Of a DNA stretch of 6,902 nucleotides, positions 1 to 5,417 are shown piece after piece. The position numbers and the translations under genes were made by a program. The DNA lies in NCBI GenBank assembly GCA_030833305.1, contig JAURHL010000109.1, positions 1-6,902 of the forward strand, in the 5' to 3' direction. The first letter of the stretch is position 1. Each line of letters starts with the position of its first letter. Below the pieces are notes generated by a model. It saw only the letters and a program-made list of their open reading frames with translations, was not told where the DNA came from and searched no databases. The DNA is from Acidimicrobiales bacterium (lineage in GTDB: Bacteria > Actinomycetota > Acidimicrobiia > Acidimicrobiales > Ilumatobacteraceae).

Positions 1-262
1 GGAGTCGTGTGCGGATGCCTTCCACACGCATTTTCGCTCGACGCGCGATTACTGGCAGTCATGGTCGCGCGGGCTTTCGATTCCGTTCGAGTGGCAGGAA
101 GCGGTGATACGCGCGGCCATCACGCTGAAGCTCTGCACCTTCGAGGACACGGGCGCGGTCGTGGCCGCGCTGACGCGACTACGAATTGCGTACACCGATA
201 GAGGTGGAATGCGCCGAATACGGCCGTATGTGGAGTCCCAACTTCGACGACTCACGAAATAG
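1..262 (+). pseudogene. Truncated family 15 glycoside hydrolase (glucoamylase/trehalase-like), N-terminal domain remnant, 5' end outside window
   Basis: The frame starting at base 2 is open from the window edge to a TAG at 260-262, giving 86 visible residues. Residues about 16-58 read like the stretch just before the catalytic domain in bacterial GH15 proteins: DYWQSW, then PFEWQEAVIRAAITLKLC, then FEDTGAVVAALT. In intact members, as I recall them, this is followed at once by a TTSIPE-like segment and a GRNWDYR..WLRDA block that opens the alpha/alpha-barrel. Here the similarity ends at the Thr codon 173-175. An unrelated basic tail of 28 residues (RLRIAYTDRG...) follows, then the stop. Neither other forward frame restores the missing block within the next 80 bases. 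I read this as a gene cut short by deletion, frameshift or rearrangement, with no active site. An assembly join is possible. The assignment rests on remembered family motifs, not on a search. Confidence 0.62.
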
Positions 263-279
263 TTGCCTACCCTGTGCGC
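244..279 (+). promoter_or_regulatory. Candidate promoter of a leaderless transcript for the nuclease lipoprotein
   Basis: A TACCCT hexamer (268-273) fits the actinobacterial TANNNT -10 pattern and lies exactly six bases before the ATG at 280, so transcription would start at the A of the start codon. TCGACG (244-249), 18 bases upstream of the hexamer, matches TTGACA at four of six positions. No purine-rich ribosome binding site precedes either possible start (GTG 274 or ATG 280). The promoter overlaps the end of the preceding truncated frame. It is called by pattern only. Confidence 0.35.
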
Positions 280-1152
280 ATGAATCGAGTCTCTTCCCAC
301 CGGCGCTCGCTGCTCGTCGTCGCCGTTCTCTCGATGATCTCGGCGTGCGGATCCGGTGACGACGACGAACGTTCCCTCGACTCCGCACTCACCACCACGC
401 CGGCCGACCAGACGTCGATCGCCACAGCGATCGAAACGACGACACCATCGGAGTCCGAGTCGTCTCCCACGACACCATCGACGATCGACACGCTCGTCCC
501 GAACGCGTCACCGTCGTCGGAACCAGATTCGGATCCGACCATCGCGCCGATCACACCCTCCACACCGATGACCAGTCCGGCCCCGTCGGCTTCCACGTCT
601 CCACCGACACCGTCACCGACACCCACGCAACCAGCGGATCCCGTGGGTCTGCGCATCGAACCCGAACGTGGCGACGGCTACAACCGTGACCTCTTCCGTC
701 ACTGGGTGGACGCCGATGGCGATGGCTGCGACACGCGCAAGGAGGTGCTCATCGCCGAGTCGCTCGAACCCGTGCAGACCGGATCGAGTTGCGCCATCCT
801 CAGCGGCCGTTGGTATTCCATCTACGACAACACCGAGACCACCGATTCGTCGCGCTTCGACATCGACCACGTGGTGGCGTTGAAGGAAGCGTGGGATTCG
901 GGGGCGTGGAACTGGAGCGCCGATCAGCGACGCGACTTCGCCAACGATCTCAGCCAGCCCTACTTCCTGATCGCGGTCTCGGCATCAAGCAACCGGTCCA
1001 AGAGCGATCGTGATCCGGCCGAGTGGTTGCCCACCAACACGTCGTACCGCTGCGCGTACGTGCGCATCTGGATCGATGTGAAGCGGGCCTGGAACCTGTC
1101 GGTGGATCAGACCGAGTACGACGCGCTCCGCAACACACTCGCCGCCTGCTGA
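280..1152 (+). CDS. Secreted lipoprotein with HNH endonuclease (DUF1524-type) domain
   Basis: The protein has 290 residues from ATG 280. A GTG at 274 is also in frame, but the six-base spacing from a -10-like hexamer favours the ATG. It opens with a basic n-region (RR at 9-10), a hydrophobic core, and a lipobox ISAC with the lipidated Cys at 23. The mature protein should therefore be anchored outside the membrane. Residues about 35-120 are a low-complexity Ser/Thr/Pro/Asp linker, and the folded domain spans about 125-290. Its motifs are those of secreted actinobacterial HNH-family nucleases: WVDADGDGCDTR (142-153), the core DIDHVVALKEAW (194-205) with His197 as probable catalytic base, and NRSKSDRDPAEWLP (238-251). 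Four Cys in the domain (150, 171, 258, 290) could form disulfides, as expected outside the cell. The likely role is cleavage of extracellular DNA or RNA for nutrition or competition. The true substrate is unknown, and no immunity gene is adjacent. Confidence 0.85.
   Translation: MNRVSSHRRSLLVVAVLSMISACGSGDDDERSLDSALTTTPADQTSIATAIETTTPSESESSPTTPSTIDTLVPNASPSSEPDSDPTIAPITPSTPMTSPAPSASTSPPTPSPTPTQPADPVGLRIEPERGDGYNRDLFRHWVDADGDGCDTRKEVLIAESLEPVQTGSSCAILSGRWYSIYDNTETTDSSRFDIDHVVALKEAWDSGAWNWSADQRRDFANDLSQPYFLIAVSASSNRSKSDRDPAEWLPTNTSYRCAYVRIWIDVKRAWNLSVDQTEYDALRNTLAAC
439..480 (+). repeat. 12-bp direct repeat inside the lipoprotein linker
   Basis: ACGACACCATCG occurs at 439-450 and again at 469-480. 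The copies are 30 bases (ten codons) apart and in the same frame, in the Ser/Thr/Pro linker of the nuclease lipoprotein. It is a likely trace of slippage or duplication in low-complexity coding DNA, with no separate function implied. Confidence 0.5.
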
Positions 1153-1216
1153 CCGTCGTTCTCGGTCGCGAACGTGACGGAAAACGGTCGCCTTGGCGAC
1201 CGAGAACGGCAAGGTC
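1151..1216 (+). terminator. Long inverted repeat after the lipoprotein gene (possible + strand termination hairpin)
   Basis: CGTTCTCGGTCGC (1157-1169) is perfectly complementary to GCGACCGAGAACG (1196-1208), giving a 13-bp stem with a 26-base loop. It can be extended by GACC (1151-1154) pairing with GGTC (1213-1216) across a small internal loop. It overlaps the last bases of both converging genes. No T-run follows on the + strand, so it would be a weak or factor-assisted terminator for the lipoprotein transcript. Its right arm is shared with the minus-strand terminator hairpin, so the two folds exclude each other. Confidence 0.5.
1181..1202 (-). terminator. Intrinsic terminator of the four-gene minus-strand operon
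   Basis: Read on the minus strand, 1202-1185 is a perfect 8-bp inverted repeat, CGGTCGCC-AA-GGCGACCG. Four T residues (complement of 1181-1184) follow it. It begins 12 bases after the dehalogenase stop codon. A G+C-rich stem followed at once by T residues is the standard form of a Rho-independent terminator, and the position after the last gene of the operon fits. Confidence 0.72.
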
Positions 1217-2120
1217 AGGAAATGGTGGAGTTGACGAAGGTCGCCAACTCCTCGCCGCGGTCCTCCTGCAGGAAGTGACCGCCACCCACGATGGTGGTGT
1301 GGGTCGAGGTTTCGCATCCCGGAATGTTCTTGCGGAACGCCCATTCGCCGTTCTTGGTCACCGGGTCACTGTCGCTGAACGCACAGTGGAACGGCTTGGT
1401 CCACGACTTCAGAACTTCCCACGCGGCCAGGTTCTCCTTGGACGAGGGATAGTCCAACGACGCCGGCACCAGCGTGGGGAAGATGCGTGCCCCCGCCTTG
1501 TAGGACTCGTCCGGGTAGGGGGCGTCGTAGGCGGCCAGCACCTCAGGAGCCAGGGGCTTGACCGCGCAACCGCCTTGAATGATCTTCGACGTTTCGAACA
1601 CCGGGGTCGATTGGCTGAACTCGCGCCACGCCTTGAACGCCGCATTGGGTTCGGGGTCGCCGGTGGGCAGCCCACCGTTGCCCAACACCACGCGATCGAA
1701 GCGATCGGGGAACGCGGTCACCAAGCGCAGACCGACGAGGCTTCCCCAGTCTTGGCACACCAAGGTCAGGTTCCGTAGATCGTTGGCCACCAACCACTGA
1801 CTCATCCAGTCGACGTGACGCTCGTAGGTGTAGTCCGACGTGAGCGCGGGCTTGTCGCTGCGACCAAACCCCACCAGGTCCGGTGCCACCACGCGATGAC
1901 CGGCCGCCACCAACACCGGAATCATCTTGCGATACAGGAAGCTCCATGACGGTTCACCGTGCATGCACAAGATGGTGTCGGCCGCATTCTTCGGACCGGC
2001 ATCCACGTGGGCCACGCGCAGCGTCGTGCCGTCGTGGGCGGTCACGTTGGTGTAGGTCACGGGAAAATCGAAATCGGGAACCGCGGCAAAAGCGGATTCG
2101 GGAGTGCGCAGGACGTCCAT
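1215..2120 (-). CDS. Haloalkane dehalogenase, subfamily-I-like (alpha/beta hydrolase)
   Basis: This 301-residue protein should hydrolyse carbon-halogen bonds in haloalkanes to an alcohol, halide and proton (EC 3.8.1.5) in the cytoplasm; there is no signal peptide. The family markers are clear: HGEPSWSFLYRKM (54-66) with the oxyanion-hole region, VAPDLVGFGRSDKP (78-91), and the nucleophile elbow VCQDWGSLVGLR (121-132). Asp124 is the nucleophile and Trp125 the first halide-binding residue, the same numbers as in Xanthobacter DhlA. Trp165 in the cap is the probable second halide-binding Trp (DhlA Trp175), Asp250 (FSDSDP) the probable acid, and His282 (GGGHFLQED) the base. ATG 2120 has a good AAGGTG site at 2133-2128, seven bases away. 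It is the last gene of the operon, 31 bases after the MBL hydrolase. An epoxide hydrolase is less likely because the Trp pair and HGEPSW fit dehalogenases. The natural substrate is not evident. Confidence 0.88.
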   Translation of the reverse strand: MDVLRTPESAFAAVPDFDFPVTYTNVTAHDGTTLRVAHVDAGPKNAADTILCMHGEPSWSFLYRKMIPVLVAAGHRVVAPDLVGFGRSDKPALTSDYTYERHVDWMSQWLVANDLRNLTLVCQDWGSLVGLRLVTAFPDRFDRVVLGNGGLPTGDPEPNAAFKAWREFSQSTPVFETSKIIQGGCAVKPLAPEVLAAYDAPYPDESYKAGARIFPTLVPASLDYPSSKENLAAWEVLKSWTKPFHCAFSDSDPVTKNGEWAFRKNIPGCETSTHTTIVGGGHFLQEDRGEELATFVNSTIS

Positions 2121-2127
2121 AAAGTGT

Positions 2128-2133
2128 CACCTT
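2128..2133 (-). promoter_or_regulatory. Ribosome binding site of the dehalogenase gene
   Basis: On the minus strand AAGGTG is followed by seven bases and then ATG at 2120. It is the clearest Shine-Dalgarno sequence in the window and fixes the start. Just upstream in the same 31-base gap is the 8-base palindrome AACTAGTT (2140-2147), for which I propose no role. Confidence 0.7.
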
Positions 2134-2151
2134 ATCTGTAACTAGTTGCGC

Positions 2152-3183
2152 TCAACGAGTCGGCAGGTCGTAGGTGCTCGACAGCCGGGCCGGTCCGCCC
2201 CCGCGCACCACCAGGCGACCCTCGGCGGCCAATTGCGTGAGATGCGCCAGCACGCTGCGCGCGGCCGGAATGTGCAATTCGGGAATGACCGCCGCGTACA
2301 TCTGGCGCACCATCGGTGCCACGGTGTTCAGGCCCGCCGCCACCGCGGCCAACACCTGAGCCTCGCGACCCAGGCGATGTTCGTAGTAGGCGGTCAGGAA
2401 CGGCTTCGGGTCGGTGATTGCGGCGCCGTGCGTGGGCCACAACACGCGATCGTCGCGCATCTGCACTTTCTTCAACGACGCCAAGTAGTCGGCCATGTCT
2501 CCGTCGGGGGGCGACACCACCGTGGTACTCCAGCCCATGATGTGATCGCCGGTGAACAGCGCCTTCTCCTCCTCGAGGCACACGCACATGTGATTCGATG
2601 TGTGGCCGGGCGTGTGCACCGCGGTCAGGGTCCAGCCGTCACCGTGCGCGGCCACCTCACCATCGTTCACCCGCACGTCGGGATCGAAGTCGGTGTCCAC
2701 CGACTCGTGCAGTTCCATGTCGTCGGGATCCAGCCCCGCGGCGCGGGCGATCTCGCGTTCCTTCTCGATCTCCTCGGCGGTCTTGGGTGGCGGCTTCAGC
2801 GCCTCCATCACTTTGATGTCGTCGTCGTTGTCCAACACCCCGACCTCACCGTGCGGCTTCCACGCCACCGTGGGCGCACCGGTTTGTTCGCGCAGCCAGG
2901 CCGCCAATCCCACGTGATCACTGTGGCAATGCGTCACCACGATGGCGCGCACCTTCAGGTCCTCGACGGCGCGCAACAACGCCGTGCGGTGCTCGGGAAG
3001 ATCGGGGCCCGGATCGATGACCGCCGCATCCCCCGAAACGCCCGCAACGATGTAAGTACCGGTTCCGGTGAACGTGAACTTCGACGGGTTGCGGGCGATC
3101 ACCCGACGCACCCGGGGACTCATCGACTCGACCTCGGCGTAACGCAACGGATCGATCGGACCCACGAACGGAATTCCTGCCAT
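2152..3183 (-). CDS. Metallo-beta-lactamase-fold hydrolase with C-terminal winged-helix domain (LACTB2-like)
   Basis: This 343-residue cytoplasmic protein has the full two-metal ligand set of the MBL fold: THCHSDH (84-90; His85, His87, Asp89, His90), TPGHT (191-195; His194), TGDH (211-214; Asp213) and PTHG (250-253; His252). The region after about 265 looks like the helical winged-helix tail found in LACTB2-type members. Between roughly 118 and 172 lies a charged insertion (EEIEKEREIARAAG, then an Asp/Glu-rich run) that separates the first His cluster from the later ligands and may shape the substrate pocket. It is predicted to be a zinc-dependent hydrolase acting on an ester, thioester or phosphodiester. 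Relatives cover several activities, so no substrate can be named. ATG 3183 follows the asparaginase stop by 12 bases, with a GAGGGGGG site in the gap. It is the third gene of the operon. Confidence 0.85.
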   Translation of the reverse strand: MAGIPFVGPIDPLRYAEVESMSPRVRRVIARNPSKFTFTGTGTYIVAGVSGDAAVIDPGPDLPEHRTALLRAVEDLKVRAIVVTHCHSDHVGLAAWLREQTGAPTVAWKPHGEVGVLDNDDDIKVMEALKPPPKTAEEIEKEREIARAAGLDPDDMELHESVDTDFDPDVRVNDGEVAAHGDGWTLTAVHTPGHTSNHMCVCLEEEKALFTGDHIMGWSTTVVSPPDGDMADYLASLKKVQMRDDRVLWPTHGAAITDPKPFLTAYYEHRLGREAQVLAAVAAGLNTVAPMVRQMYAAVIPELHIPAARSVLAHLTQLAAEGRLVVRGGGPARLSSTYDLPTR

Positions 3184-3195
3184 GTCCCCCCTCGA

Positions 3196-4185
3196 TCAGC
3201 CGCGGCCCGCCAAGCGCGCCAGTTCCCCGACAATACGCACCTCGCCCACCGGCTTGCCGTGCCCGAGCAACACCGACGCGAAGGCATCAGCGCGCACCCC
3301 GGCGATGTCGACGCCCAGAGCCGACAACGCCGCTCGCATCAACGGCGGCCGGGGCCGGTTCGCGCCGTCGGCCACCTTCAGAGCCACCGCACGGCCATCG
3401 GGTAACGCCGCAGCGAACACTCCCTCGGCACCATCCTTGGCCATGAGCCCCGGAATGCCGCGCATCAACAAACTCACGTCTCGATCGGGACCACCAACCA
3501 TGTCGGGATTCGATGACATGGCTCGGTGAATTCGTCGTCCGGCTTCACCAGCAGCGCCGGTGGCCATGGCTCGGAACGCCCGCGCCAAACCGACCAACGG
3601 GATGACGTGCGCCGGCGCACCACAACCATCGATCCCGATACCCGACACCGGTGCGTCGATGAGAGCCGGGATTCCGTTGGTGATGGCCGTCTGCAACGGA
3701 TGCTCGACGTTCAGATAGTCAGCACCATGGCTCCAACCGTTGATGACGCAGGTGGCGATCATGCCGGCGTGTTTGCCCGAGCAGTTCATCTGTAGCGGCG
3801 ACGGTGTGCCACCTTTGCGGACGACGCGCATCGACTCGCCCTCGTCGAGTGGTAGGTCGGCGGTGTTGGCCAAGGCGGACTCGTCGAGGCCCACCGTCGA
3901 CAGGATGCGGCGGGCACCGTCGAGATGCATGGGGCGACCATCGTGCGACGCGCAGACGAGCGCCAACAAGTCGTCGGGCAGGTCGAGTCCGGCCGACACC
4001 ATCGCATGGGCTTGCAACGGCTTGGTGGACGAACGCGGATAGACCGGCAGATTCACGTCACCGAAGGCGAACGCCACCGAGCCGTCCCGATCAAGACCGA
4101 CGACCGCGGCGTGGTGAACGGACTCCAGGACGTCGCTGCGATACGTGACGGCCAAAGGCTGGTATGCCTCGATCGGGTCGCTCAC
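3196..4185 (-). CDS. Type II L-asparaginase (Asparaginase_II family, Rhizobium etli ReAV type)
   Basis: This 329-residue protein should hydrolyse L-asparagine to aspartate and ammonia (EC 3.5.1.1). It belongs to the family related to serine beta-lactamases, not to the classical bacterial EcAII fold. Visible landmarks are RSSTK (51-55; Ser52 and Lys55 as the Ser-x-x-Lys pair), CASHDG (78-83; Ser80), MNCSGKHAG (133-141; Cys135, Lys138) and GIDGCG (184-189; Asp186, Cys188). These match the catalytic and zinc-binding residues described for ReAV, so the enzyme looks intact. K250-D-G and K270 are candidates for the further conserved lysine. No signal peptide is seen, so it should act in the cytoplasm. 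The start is a GTG only five bases after the stop of the AI-2E gene; GGAG at 4199-4196 lies ten bases upstream, inside that gene's end, which suggests translational coupling. It is the second gene of the operon. Specificity (asparagine versus other amides) is inferred. Confidence 0.88.
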   Translation of the reverse strand: MSDPIEAYQPLAVTYRSDVLESVHHAAVVGLDRDGSVAFAFGDVNLPVYPRSSTKPLQAHAMVSAGLDLPDDLLALVCASHDGRPMHLDGARRILSTVGLDESALANTADLPLDEGESMRVVRKGGTPSPLQMNCSGKHAGMIATCVINGWSHGADYLNVEHPLQTAITNGIPALIDAPVSGIGIDGCGAPAHVIPLVGLARAFRAMATGAAGEAGRRIHRAMSSNPDMVGGPDRDVSLLMRGIPGLMAKDGAEGVFAAALPDGRAVALKVADGANRPRPPLMRAALSALGVDIAGVRADAFASVLLGHGKPVGEVRIVGELARLAGRG

Positions 4186-4190
4186 CCGCG

Positions 4191-5360
4191 TCAGACTCCG
4201 CGACCGCGACGGAATCGACGGCGAGCGCCAGCGGACAACGCGCGTTCCGGTCGGGGCTTGCGTTCGGCGGACTCCACCAGGGGGTTGGCGATCAACTCGT
4301 GGCGCTCACCGGCCGCACCAACCAACGCCACCGCCATCGCCGCCACCGGCAATCCGAGCACCGCGCCCACGGGGCCGAGCAGCGCCCCACCGGCGATGGC
4401 CGAACCGAACGAAATGGCCGGATGGATCTCCATGGTCCGTGCCGTGATCTTCGGTGCCACCAAGAAATTCTCGAGCTGCTGATACGCGATGATCACGATG
4501 ATCACGATGAGAGCCTTCACCGGCGAGTCGATGAAGGTGATCAGCACCGGCAACACACCGGCGATGTAGGTGCCGATGACCGGAATGAACTGTGAGACGA
4601 GGCCGACCCACACCGCCAGTGCCACCGGCGCCGCGGTTCCCAACGACTGGAACGCGATCCAATGCACGATCGCCGACACGGCGGCCAGCAGAGCGCGGCT
4701 GTAGAGATATCCGCCGGTCTTCTCGATGGCCAGTTCCCACGTGGCCAACACCCGTTCCTGGCGATCGGGTTTCAGACGACTGCAGATGGCACGGCGGAGT
4801 TTGGGCCCGTCGGCGACCATGTAGAAGGTGAACAGCAGAATGGAGAATGCCTGCAGCAAAAGACCGAGCGCGGTGACCGACAACTTGATCGCGGTTCCTT
4901 GTTGTCCACGAATGAACTTCTGCACCGGTCCATCGGGGTCCTGAATGCTGTCGTTCACCTTCTGAGCATCGATGTCGGTGTTGAGGTTGTCGTTCAGGAA
5001 GTCGACCGTGCGATTCACGTAACGGTCGGAGTTCTGCGCCAGATCGGCGGCCTGGGTGCCCACCAACGTGCCGATGGCCACCACGAAAAACAGCGCCCCC
5101 ACCACGATGCCCAGGATGATCAACATCGTCGCGCGACCACGTCGCCAGCCTCGTCGGGCCAACTTGGCCACGCCCGGCTCGATGGCCAACGACAGAAACA
5201 GCGACACCAGACCGATGACCAACAACGACGACAGACGCGAATACGCGTATCGGAAGAGGATGGTGGCGAGGAACCCCAACCAGAAGACCAAGGTGGCTTT
5301 CCACACCCAACGCGGCAGCCGATCGGTGTCGGACTTCGGCGCTTCGGACTCGTCGGCCAT
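4191..5360 (-). CDS. AI-2E family transporter (PF01594, PerM/TqsA-like membrane protein)
   Basis: This 389-residue integral membrane protein has hydrophobic segments near 22-38, 45-60, 77-99, 157-182, 222-240, 243-276, 280-293 and 316-348. That matches the usual eight-segment layout of the family, including the large soluble region between segments three and four (about 100-156). Family motifs are present: QFIPVIGTYIAGVLPVL (257-273) and YQQLENFLVAPKI (293-305). Members include the E. coli autoinducer-2 exporter TqsA, but many are uncharacterised permeases or proposed ion antiporters, so the substrate is unknown. The basic C-terminal tail (RRRFRRGRG) should be cytoplasmic. The frame stays open upstream to 5897, but that part is the antisense of the oxygenase gene. 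ATG 5360 gives a normal acidic N-terminus, and a TANNNT hexamer sits exactly six bases before it. It is the first gene of the operon; asparaginase follows after five bases. Confidence 0.87.
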   Translation of the reverse strand: MADESEAPKSDTDRLPRWVWKATLVFWLGFLATILFRYAYSRLSSLLVIGLVSLFLSLAIEPGVAKLARRGWRRGRATMLIILGIVVGALFFVVAIGTLVGTQAADLAQNSDRYVNRTVDFLNDNLNTDIDAQKVNDSIQDPDGPVQKFIRGQQGTAIKLSVTALGLLLQAFSILLFTFYMVADGPKLRRAICSRLKPDRQERVLATWELAIEKTGGYLYSRALLAAVSAIVHWIAFQSLGTAAPVALAVWVGLVSQFIPVIGTYIAGVLPVLITFIDSPVKALIVIIVIIAYQQLENFLVAPKITARTMEIHPAISFGSAIAGGALLGPVGAVLGLPVAAMAVALVGAAGERHELIANPLVESAERKPRPERALSAGARRRFRRGRGV

Positions 5361-5396
5361 GTGACGAGCGTATCCCCCTCGCATGGACACTGTCCG
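5361..5396 (-). promoter_or_regulatory. Candidate leaderless promoter of the minus-strand operon
   Basis: On the minus strand, TACGCT (5372-5367) is a TANNNT -10 hexamer followed by six bases and the ATG at 5360. CGGACA (5396-5391) lies 18 bases upstream of it and matches TTGACA at four of six positions. No ribosome binding site precedes the ATG, which agrees with a transcript starting at the start codon. The geometry is the same as before the lipoprotein gene. It is called by pattern only. Confidence 0.42.
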
Positions 5397-5400
5397 AGGG
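5376..5400. promoter_or_regulatory. Inverted repeats between divergent promoters (possible operator)
   Basis: Two inverted repeats lie in the 57-base divergent gap. One is GGACA-C-TGTCC (5385-5395). The other is the flanking pair CCCTCG (5376-5381) and CGAGGG (5395-5400). Their centres differ by two bases, so they are alternative rather than nested folds. They overlap the proposed -35 elements of both directions, where a regulator could affect both genes. No regulator gene is adjacent. Confidence 0.35.
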
Positions 5401-5412
5401 TCGTGGGACGAT
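5384..5412 (+). promoter_or_regulatory. Candidate promoter of the DUF2236 oxygenase gene
   Basis: TGGACA (5384-5389) matches TTGACA at five of six positions. After 17 bases comes GACGAT (5407-5412), which keeps only the A and final T of the -10 pattern. The ATG at 5418 follows five bases later. The -10 is poor, so this is weak, but it would again give a leaderless or near-leaderless message. Confidence 0.25.
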
Positions 5413-5417
5413 GGGAC

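Noticed and set aside
7..201. Small + strand frame of 64 codons at the left edge
   Set aside because: It overlaps the GH15-like frame in another phase and has no recognisable motif, whereas the frame starting at base 2 gives clear family-like sequence.
2129..2155. Possible internal promoter before the dehalogenase (TTGAGC and TAAGGT, minus strand)
   Set aside because: The spacer is only about 15 bases and the -10 candidate coincides with the strong ribosome binding site, which explains the sequence better.
2146..3405. Long + strand open frame (about 419 codons) opposite the MBL and asparaginase genes
   Set aside because: The translation is rich in Arg and His with no family motifs, and it lies wholly antisense to two genes with intact catalytic motifs. 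Such open frames are common opposite G+C-rich genes.
4487..4510. Short tandem repeat ATGATCACG in the AI-2E gene
   Set aside because: It encodes an Ile/Val-rich membrane segment (LIVIIVIIAY) in frame, so it is explained by codon repetition in a hydrophobic helix.
4662..5417. N-terminal extension of the oxygenase frame back to 4662
   Set aside because: The extra ~250 residues are Gln/His/Arg-rich antisense of the AI-2E gene. The family pattern starts only after ATG 5418.
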